Source: Phytophthora quininea
Taxonomy: Eukaryota; Oomycota; Peronosporomycetes; Peronosporales; Peronosporaceae
Direction: 5' to 3'
Length of the DNA: 22,998 bases
Assembly (NCBI GenBank): GCA_011947345.1
Contig: JAAVTG010000148.1
Coordinates: 1-22,998 of the forward strand
Shown: positions 16,543 through 22,998 of the stretch, piece after piece
How positions within the stretch are numbered: position 1 is the stretch's first letter
Layout of the letters: the number at the start of each line of letters is the position of its first letter
Translations under genes and position numbers: made by a program
Notes under the pieces: generated by a model
What the model was told of the DNA's origin: nothing
Database searches by the model: none
The model's input: the letters and a program-made list of their open reading frames with translations, nothing else

Positions 16543-18610
16543 TTGCCGAATGCCAAATGCTACGACAAGCCCTGTGCTCCTAGCGAGTGCCGAAGGAGCA
16601 ACTGGTGGGCTAGCACTCTGTTCCGGGCCTGGCGACGTCACCAAGTCAGCTATTTTGGCGGAAGTACTTCATCCATCGGTTGCTCGCTTTGTACGACTTC
16701 ACCCGCCAGTGATCGCTGCGTCGAGCCGTTTCTGTTTGCATCGCCACTCCGCTCCCGACGATCGCCGTCGTATTTACCTAAGTAGCCATGCCGCTGTAGA
16801 ACCCCAACGAGGGATGGCGAGCCAATTTCGGCTTCTGGATCCGTGCAGTGGTGGTGGTGGTCTGTGTCATCCTCAACGCGTTGGAGGTGCAGGCCCAATA
16901 CCTCTTCCCTCACTTTCACCTCGCCAGGCGACAGCTTCTGGTGCTACATGGCTGCGTCTTGGCGGGCGGGCGTGATTGGGTTTTCCATGATCGTCGCAAC
17001 GTACTTGGTCTTCCCCATTCCATTCTTCATGCTGCCGATTTTCGCCGTGGTGGCCATCGGGACACTTCGCCTCGCTCTGAGGGCCGCTGCGACCCGGCAA
17101 TTTCTCTCAAGTCGCCACCACGTGGATCAGTACGTCCGCTTGCTCAGCTCCCAGTTGTCGCTGCTGGTGATCTTCCTGCTCTACGAAATGCTGTTCCGCA
17201 ATATGCAAGGCAAGCCGTTCCAACTCCCCGTCATTCTGCTGCTCCCGCTAGTGAAGCTCGTGGCGAAAAGCGTTATGCTGCACTTCGCAAAGGAACCGAA
17301 GACCTCGTTCGCCGTCATTTTTCAGTCGATTATTTTAACGCCATATATGTCGCCACCTGCAGAGCTCGGCGTCGGTAGTTGCCATTTCGACCATCACAGT
17401 CACAGATCTATCGCGACGCTCGTGATGCTCTATGGGCTACACCACCGCATCAAACACTATTAAGCCAACTTGCAGCGTGGATCCCACATTCGATATGGTG
17501 GTGATTCTTGCTCTGTTGTGTCGAGACCCTGAGCGGTTCGGAACCCAGACGCTTGTTGGTGTTCGCAGAGGAGAACGCTTCCCCATCATCTCTTGGAAGC
17601 GAGCCGACGAATGCTTAAGAAACTCACAGTACGATGGCACAAAAGTAGCCCCAGAATTCATCACATTGACTTTCACCGCCGGAAACATTGATTCAATCAC
17701 GAGAAGCAGGAAATTGGTGGCCCGTCGGAGCGATCGTACCAGCTGCAATCAAGATAGTGAACTCGAACGGAGCCGAGACCAACTTGCCGGCAAAGTGCGG
17801 CAGTACGACTCGGAACATGCAGGTAGAGAACCCCACGATTCTTCGCGACTCGCTTGAAACCCTTTTCACGATGGAATGTCTCGTCGCCACTGCGTATTTG
17901 GAAGTCGTCGTTCCTTTCTTCTACTCGAGCTACACGTTGGTCATGACCGACCTGCCCAACGCTCGGTATCACACCGAGATGGTCTCGATCACGACCAAGA
18001 ATATATTTTCAACCGTGCTTCCTGTCTTCATTTTCGGCCTGTTGCAAGTTGGCATCTTTCTACTGTTGCTCCTTATCATCCACTTGTAGTGCGTCCACGG
18101 TAGACGAACGTTGACACAGTGTTTGGGAAGCTGGCACTTCCGAATGTTGTACTTGCCGAGTGTATTGCTTAGATGAAAGCAAAAGGAAAGTGTCTAAACT
18201 ACCCCGGCAACTCGCCACTGGAGCAGCACACCATGGAGCCCATGGTGTGTCGAGTTCAACTGCAACTGCAAGTTGGTACCAGCTGATAAGGACTGCAACC
18301 GCATTCCTTCATCGAAGTGTAACGAGGGCAAGGCTTTCAACCTGAACCCCGCGCTACACCACTGCAACTGGGATGCAAGGGGATTTTCCGACTAGCGTTT
18401 GTGCTCGAGACGCAGAGTTTGTCCGTTCAATGCAAACTGATCCTCTGGATGATTGTGACTTTGTGCTTCTGAGTCGTTCACTTCGATACGTTTAACGTCA
18501 GGATCATCAGTGCTGCTCGGTTACAACTAACGTTTGTGCGTATCATAGGCGAAGATTTTACATTCCGGTTTCTCCGCCTTGGGTTCCATCGATCGTGGCT
18601 CGCGTCGTGA
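16543..18610 (+). pseudogene. Membrane-protein family copy E, heavily decayed, with an insertion
   Basis: No start codon is identified; homology begins near 16618 (LFRAWRRHQVSYFGG). A frame change near 16663 leads to KYFIHRLLALYDFTRQ, which meets TGA. One frame then gives IATPLPTIAVVF and NPNEGWRANFGFWIR, interrupted by TAA and TAG codons that replace conserved Gln positions. The middle (about 16960-17300) is good: VFPIPFFMLP, LLVIFLLYEMLF, FQLPVILLLPLVKLVAK. Frame changes follow through about 17470. The C-terminal part is recognisable from 17840: [46 protein letters not shown]. About 300 bp of unrelated sequence then interrupts it before LAFVLETQSLSV (18386). CGA has become TGA (18470-18472) in the CFRVVHF motif. 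The last intron (18486-18548) ends in ATAG, but its donor is ATACGT. The final exon encodes GEDFTFRFLRL and stops at 18608-18610, 14 bp from copy F's stop. Confidence 0.78.
18087..18384. other. Unrelated ~300-bp segment inserted in copy E, with a palindrome
   Basis: Family homology stops after FLLLLLIIHL and resumes at LAFVLETQ. Between them are about 300 bp with no match to the other copies. It contains a perfect 10-bp stem with a 3-base loop at 18226-18248 (CACACCATGG / AGC / CCATGGTGTG). I see no transposase, no clear terminal repeats and no convincing target duplication. Confidence 0.5.
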
Positions 18611-18624
18611 CTTCTAGACGTGCC

Positions 18625-20322
18625 CTAGTACTTAAACCGAAATGTGAAGTCCACCCCTGCAAAAGCAAGCATCGATATGAGCCTCTGAAGAAGAGAAAGA
18701 AAAGCGAAAGACGTACCAAAATGAACCACCCGAAAGCAAACGGTGATCACCATCCACAGCAACAATTTCCCCTGGATCAGCGGCATCTGCGTCTCGAGCA
18801 CAAAAGAAAGCTGGCGGATCGTCCACATACTGCAATTTCGCTTGATCACAATTATCAGCAACACGAACGACACAACCTGAAGCAATCCGAAAAAGAGCAC
18901 GGGAAATACGGTGCCGTTCACGTTCTGCGGAGTGACGCCTTTCAGCTCCGTGTGATAGCGAGCGTTTGGGAGGTGGACCATCACCACCACGAACAAGGAA
19001 TAGAAGAACGGGATCAGAGCCTCCACGAATGCAGTGACAACAAGACACTCTAGAGTGAACAAAATTTCGAGCGAGTCTCGCAGGATACTTGGTGGGCATC
19101 GCTTGGCTTTGGTACGACTCAATCGAGTTGACTTGGTCGAATTTGGGGCGATCGGGTGGATCTGGTTGTCATTATTTCTTTTCTGGGGACAGATTGAAGG
19201 CTCAGGCGGCCCGCACTCGTACAAGGGATAAGCCGTCGTTGCCGGTTCTGAATTGAAACGCTTGCTAGGATATCCAAAAGCATGTGGTCTGCGGGGATAA
19301 AGTGTGGGGAGGCACGAACGAATGGGGATGTTGGAACGGACCTGCCTCTCATATCTCTGCGGGTCCCTGCACAACGCGTAGAGCATCGTCAAAATGCTGT
19401 CGTTGCAGTTTGTAGAGTCAACGCTGTGGCGTAATTTGGACAAAATCGTTGCCGTGCGGCGATGGAGTCCGTAGACCATGATAATTGTCTGCGCTAGATC
19501 CGTCACAGTGATGGCCGTAACAGCAGTAGTTGACGCCGCGCTCTGCATGCACGTTGCGATGTAAATGGCATTGAAGAAGTCGACCGTGAAGATGACAGCT
19601 TCCGGCGTCATGTCTTCCATGTCGGCTGTGCAGTGCAGCATGACGTTTCTGACGGCAACTTTGAGGACTGGCAGCAGCAGAATCACGGCTAACTGATACC
19701 GCGATCCTTCTGCCTGGCGAAATAAAGCCTCGTACGCTGGATAAACCACCGCTAGTGTAGTTTGGCCGCAAATGAAGATGAGATATCTCGCGAGCTGTCG
19801 AGGTTGACGCAGTATCTGGTAAAGCACTCGCTTTCCCACTACTCGGAAGCATACGGCCAGCACCACGTAGAAAGCAGGAGCCATCGTCAAGACGCAGAAG
19901 GGCACGGGGAACATCCAGTGGGAGACGACGGGGATGGTGCAGGCGACGAACGCGAGGGACGAGCAGGTTGACAGCAAAACCAGTCGACGCTCGGAGATGG
20001 CGACGCCGTCGATCAGATACGTCGCCTGCTGAGGGACCGTGTGGCCGACCACAAAGGCCAAAATCCCCGTTCGGATCCAGAAGCCATAGTTCGCTCGCCA
20101 ACCTTCGCGGGGATCTTGCAGCGGCACCAGTTCTTGCAGGAGAATGAGCAGGACCAAGGGCAGTGGCGTCGTTAGGCAGACCAACACCACGTGACCGAAG
20201 GAGTTCCTGTTGGAATAGTCGTGCAGCGCCAGCATCCGTTCGACCGAGTACTTACCACCGTAGTAGCTCACTTGCAAGCGCTTCCATGATCGAAACAGCT
20301 TGGCAAACGGACTGCATGCCAT
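18625..20322 (-). CDS. Intact polytopic membrane protein (family copy F), unknown function
   Basis: The only undamaged member of the cluster. The start is ATG 20320-20322 ([10 protein letters not shown]); an in-frame TAA lies upstream with no earlier ATG. Predicted spliced form: 18717-20322 joined to 18625-18656, 545 residues. About ten or eleven hydrophobic segments are visible, roughly at 43-67, 83-102, 112-135, 139-162, 179-201, 209-229, 240-260, 265-286, 412-445 (long, possibly two), 465-487 and 513-530. A hydrophilic, variable loop of about 120 residues lies between 287 and 405. Family motifs: [61 protein letters not shown] and CFRVVHFG. The intron (18657-18716; GTACGT...TTGCAG) is 60 bp and free of stops, so unspliced RNA would still encode a slightly longer protein. 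I do not recognise a named family; transport, channel or scaffold roles are all possible. Confidence 0.82.
   Translation of the reverse strand: MACSPFAKLFRSWKRLQVSYYGGKYSVERMLALHDYSNRNSFGHVVLVCLTTPLPLVLLILLQELVPLQDPREGWRANYGFWIRTGILAFVVGHTVPQQATYLIDGVAISERRLVLLSTCSSLAFVACTIPVVSHWMFPVPFCVLTMAPAFYVVLAVCFRVVGKRVLYQILRQPRQLARYLIFICGQTTLAVVYPAYEALFRQAEGSRYQLAVILLLPVLKVAVRNVMLHCTADMEDMTPEAVIFTVDFFNAIYIATCMQSAASTTAVTAITVTDLAQTIIMVYGLHRRTATILSKLRHSVDSTNCNDSILTMLYALCRDPQRYERQVRSNIPIRSCLPTLYPRRPHAFGYPSKRFNSEPATTAYPLYECGPPEPSICPQKRNNDNQIHPIAPNSTKSTRLSRTKAKRCPPSILRDSLEILFTLECLVVTAFVEALIPFFYSLFVVVMVHLPNARYHTELKGVTPQNVNGTVFPVLFFGLLQVVSFVLLIIVIKRNCSMWTIRQLSFVLETQMPLIQGKLLLWMVITVCFRVVHFGTSFAFLSLLQRLISMLAFAGVDFTFRFKY
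18657..18716 (-). other. Terminal intron of copy F
   Basis: GTACGT donor, pyrimidine-rich 3' part, TTGCAG acceptor, phase 1 within a Gly codon. The same intron is at 2592-2663 (A), 11433-11497 (B), 13410-13473 (C), about 16363-16426 (D) and 18486-18548 (E). Each is followed by a short exon encoding a G-x-D-[FYH]-[TS] peptide, and this shared exon is the main evidence for the intron. Confidence 0.8.
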
Positions 20323-20379
20323 CGTCCAGGACACACAAAGTCGCAGAAGTCGACGACTATTTTTGCGTTATCCGAATAG

Positions 20380-20398
20380 TAGTAACTTGAAGTTACTA
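20380..20398. repeat. Inverted repeat upstream of copy F
   Basis: TAGTAACTT and AAGTTACTA form a 9-bp perfect inverted repeat around a single G, about 58 bp upstream of copy F's ATG. Its symmetry would suit a dimeric regulator, but this is speculative. Confidence 0.45.
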
Positions 20399-20622
20399 TT
20401 ATACAGAGGGTTTCCTTTTCACGCATGCCTCTCTCGACTCGTGCACAGGCTCAAGAGGAGCTCCTTAGAGCAGATACTGCTGTCCATCACGATACGACAA
20501 GGGCGAGCGGAGCGCTTGCTCAGTACTCGGGCCTCGACGCTGGGTAGGACAAGGCAAAGCCGATGCTTCTTCAACATGGATTCCGGGGTGCGACAACGAT
20601 CAGCTTGTAGCTGCTGTCGATC

Positions 20623-20638
20623 TCTCACTTTTCATTTT
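20623..20638 (+). promoter_or_regulatory. Oomycete initiator / flanking promoter element of catalase
   Basis: TCTCACTTTTCATTTT agrees at 14 of 16 positions with the oomycete start-site consensus GCTCATTYYNCAWTTT as I recall it. It ends 57 bp before the catalase ATG, a normal 5' UTR length in these organisms. Transcription probably starts within it. Confidence 0.72.
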
Positions 20639-20695
20639 GCAGCCTCCGCAGCAAGCTCAACGTTCCTCGACCAACCACTCTGCCAGCTCGAAGGC

Positions 20696-22225
20696 ATGGC
20701 CCCCGCTGTCCCCGTCGCCACCACCAGCAACGGCGCTCCACTGCCGCCCTTGGGCTTGACGGCATCTGCTACTGCTGGCGCTCGAGGCCCCATCGTGCTG
20801 CAAGACTTTGCGCTGCTCGACCACCTCGCACACTTCGACCGCGAGCGGATCCCCGAGCGAGTGGTGCACGCCAAGGGCGCTGGAGCTTTCGGCTACTTTG
20901 AAGTGACCCACGAGACGGCCACTAAGTACACAAGCGCCAAGCTCTTCTCCTCGGTGGGGAAGAGAACACCAGTCGCCGCTCGCTTCTCGACTGTCGGTGG
21001 GGAGTCAGGCAGTGCCGACACTGTGAGAGACCCGCGCGGCTTCGCCCTCAAGTTTTACGGAGGAGGGCAACTGGGACCTCGTGGGCAACAACACGCCCAT
21101 CTTCTTCATCCGCGACCCCATTCTGTTCCCGAGCTTCATCCACACGCAGAAGCGTCTACCAGGCCACACCTCAAGGACGACAACATGATGTGGGACTTCT
21201 TCTCACTGCGAAACGCTGCACCAGCAGACGTTCCTGTTCGCGGACCGAGGCATCCCAGACGGCTATCGCCACATGAACGGCTACGGCAGCCACACTTTTG
21301 TCAACATCAATGCGCAAGGCGAGACGACGTACGTCAAGTATCACTTCAAGACGGACCAGGGCATTCGCAACTTGCCGGTGGACGAAGCTGCTGCTCTCGC
21401 GAGCTCCGACCCTGACTACGCGATCCGAGACCTGTACGACGCCATCAAGACCCAGGACTTCCCGACCTGGACGTTGTACATTCAGACCATGACGCCTGAG
21501 CAGGCTACTGCCGAGAGCACGAATCCTTTCGACGTGACCAAGATCTGGCCGCACAGCGAGTACCCGCTGCAGGAAGTGGGTCGACTCGTGTTGAACCGCA
21601 ACCCGAAGAACTACTTTGCTGAGGTGGAGCAGCTCGCGTTCTCGCCATCGCACATGGTGCCTGGCATTGAGCCATCGCCCGACAAGATGCTGCAAGGGCG
21701 ACTGTTCTCCTACCCGGACACCCACCGCCACCGTCTCGGCCCGAACTACCAGCAGATCCCGTGAACAAGCCGCTCAACGAGCCGCAGACGTACCAACGTG
21801 ACGGATTCATGACGGTGAACGGCAACATGGAAGATCGGCCAAACTACTTCCCCAACAGCGCCGGTGGTCCGTTGGAAGCCGCTGCGGTGCACTACCACAC
21901 GAGCCAAGTCGACCACGCGATAGTGGACAAGTTTTCGACTGCCGACGACGACAACTTCTCGCAGGTGGGGACTTCTATCGCAAGACGCTCGACGCTGCAG
22001 CTCGCGAACGCCTCACCGACAACATCGCCGGGTCGCTTGTGAACGCTTCAAGCCCGTTCAAACGCGCGCCGTTGCCAACTTTGCGAAGGTGGACCCTCAC
22101 TATGGCCAACGCGTGCAAGACTGGATGCCCTCGAGAAAACGATGGCTGACAGGCAGAGCGCCAAGAAGCGAGCCACTGAGCCACTCAACCCTCCTCGTAA
22201 GGCGTTCAAACCAGTGGGAGCGTAG
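20696..22225 (+). CDS. CAT: Catalase, frame-broken
   Basis: Haem catalase, which splits hydrogen peroxide to water and oxygen. The start is ATG 20696-20698 ([13 protein letters not shown]). Distal His58 lies in [39 protein letters not shown] and [12 protein letters not shown] (distal Asn) follow; then [45 protein letters not shown], and the haem-ligand Tyr in [16 protein letters not shown]. The C-terminal part ends KAFKPVGA with TAG at 22223-22225, giving about 510 residues, normal for the family. No clear SKL-type peroxisome signal is seen. The frame changes seven times, near 21059, 21160, 21210, 21762, 21971, 22065 and 22128, but I found no nonsense codon within the followed frames and no lost key residue. 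That favours base-calling error or very recent decay. It has its own initiator motif upstream and a poly(A) signal downstream. Confidence 0.88.
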
Positions 22226-22285
22226 GCAAAGTGTGCATGCATGGATTCGTCGCTCCTTTCTTCTAGTTAACTACCTGCTCTTGGA

Positions 22286-22998
22286 TCAATAAAAGGTGGT
22301 CGAGATGACTGGCGCATCCTTGACAGGGCTGAGCTTCTCCAACACCTTCTGGCCAACGTCGACGTCGTCGAGTTTCTGCAGCAGTTTAGCGTTTAGATTT
22401 CTCTCGCGGCTATTCATCAGTGTGCGCGGCAGGTGTAGCGGCGACATGGGCTGGCCCTGCCTCTGCTCGTCCATTTGCACGATCAACTTCTCCTGGAAGT
22501 TCTTGTTGCGCTGGCGCACAAACTTGACCTGACGCTGCTGTGCCTCGATCGCAGCGCGAGCTTCCGCATGATACTGGACCGCAAACGTGAGATCGTCTTC
22601 CACCTCTTGCCGCTCGCGCTGCTTCTTCTCGGCGCGCTGTTTCAGCAGGTACTCCTGCCTCTCCAGCGCCTCTTTCCTCCGCGAGTCCGCCTTCAGCTGC
22701 TGCTTGAGCAACTCGCTCTCATCCTTTTTCTTCTGGTACTCCTCGGCACGACGTTCGTCTTCCAGCGCCTTCTGCCTCATTTGAGCCTGCATACTTTCAG
22801 CAGCACCCATGCGGTGGTCGCGGCGTTGCAGGTTCGCTTGCAGCCGACGCATCCGGTCTTCGTCTTCTTTCGAGTCGCCGGGCGTAGGCCTCCATCAGCT
22901 CCACGTCTTCCTGGTGCTCTAGCAACTTGACGCGGCTCTTGTGCTGTTGGACTAGCGCATTCTCGGCCTGCACCTTCCTCATGCGCTCATGCTCCGTC
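22286..22998 (-). CDS. Coiled-coil protein, possibly flagellar (TPH-like), 3' part
   Basis: The gene enters from the right edge and ends at TGA 22286-22288 (...VISTTFY). The first visible part (MRKVQAENALVQQHKSRVKLLEHQEDVELMEAYARRLE, shown in pieces at 22982 to about 22875) and the rest (MRRLQANLQRRDHRMG at 22852 and below) are in different frames. A one- or two-base loss near 22870 would join them. Almost all of it is charged alpha-helix rich in Arg, Lys, Glu and Gln (EYQKKKDESELLKQQLKADS; QRAEKKQRERQEVEDDLTF), with a non-helical Pro-containing tail from about residue 135 after MRRLQ. This composition resembles trichohyalin/plectin-homology proteins such as CFAP45, CFAP53 and MNS1 of flagella, which would fit a zoospore-forming organism. 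The assignment is by resemblance only. Confidence 0.55.
22288..22293 (+). terminator. Poly(A) signal AATAAA for catalase
   Basis: AATAAA lies 63 bp after the catalase stop. It overlaps the last codons of the convergent coiled-coil gene, whose TGA is at 22286-22288 on the minus strand. Confidence 0.6.

Larger units (their letters stand above)
20323..20695. promoter_or_regulatory. Divergent promoter region of copy F and catalase
   Basis: 373 bp separate the two outward-facing starts. Nothing protein-like is seen here. Two elements are recognisable: an inverted repeat at 20380-20398, closer to F, and an oomycete initiator-like motif at 20623-20638, closer to the catalase. Confidence 0.6.

Noticed and set aside
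16504..16620. A start codon for copy E
   Set aside because: The homologous frame meets a TAA upstream with no ATG after it, so I could not support any start.
20323..20334. GTG start for copy F four codons upstream of its ATG
   Set aside because: Nuclear genes start at ATG. ATG 20322 is the first after the in-frame TAA.
20300..20695. Open frame continuing upstream of the catalase ATG
   Set aside because: It has no family similarity, begins at a poor position, and contains the initiator motif at 20623-20638, so it is promoter and 5' UTR.
1..22998. tRNA, rRNA, CRISPR arrays, bacterial-type operons or replication origins
   Set aside because: I saw no supporting sequence, and the eukaryotic gene structure makes CRISPR and operons irrelevant.

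Overview
The window looks like nuclear DNA of an oomycete (Phytophthora/Pythium type). Support: GC-rich third codon positions, compact genes with introns of 60-72 bp, a tandem-module CNG-type ion channel, a Ty3/gypsy chromovirus, a flagellar-type coiled-coil protein, and a good match to the oomycete initiator core promoter upstream of a catalase. The species is not determinable from the window.

Layout. (1) 1-2385, minus: 5' part of a tandem voltage-sensor/cyclic-nucleotide-binding channel that runs off the left edge. (2) 2545-20322: a local cluster of six copies (called A-F here) of one unnamed family of polytopic membrane proteins: A, B, C on minus, D and E on plus, F on minus. Only F (18625-20322) is intact. 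A-E carry nonsense codons, frameshifts, deletions and damaged splice sites. All six share a last, phase-1 intron just before a short C-terminal exon. (3) 4266-11100: a complete 6,835-bp LTR retrotransposon with 148-bp LTRs, a 5-bp target-site duplication (AAATC), gag-pol with a C-terminal chromodomain, and a 301-codon antisense ORF near the 3' end. It sits in the first exon of copy A, so A's start lies at 11192 and the rest at 2545-4265. (4) 20696-22225, plus: a catalase with all key residues but seven reading-frame breaks. (5) 22286-22998, minus: 3' part of a coiled-coil protein, tail-to-tail with the catalase.

Caution on frames. Many genes change frame in the middle of conserved protein sequence, often at short runs of one base and usually as an apparent small deletion. 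This may be uncorrected sequencing error. The nonsense substitutions, splice-site substitutions and large deletions in copies A-E cannot be explained that way and indicate real decay. Copy F (about 1.6 kb) and the RT-integrase stretch (about 2.4 kb) have no breaks.

The most interesting observations are the antisense ORF whose coiled-coil end is encoded opposite a low-complexity linker of pol, the inverted palindrome that is the only difference between the two LTRs, the repeated loss of one splice site at the same intron in four of six paralogs, and a channel pore with GFYD in place of GYGD.
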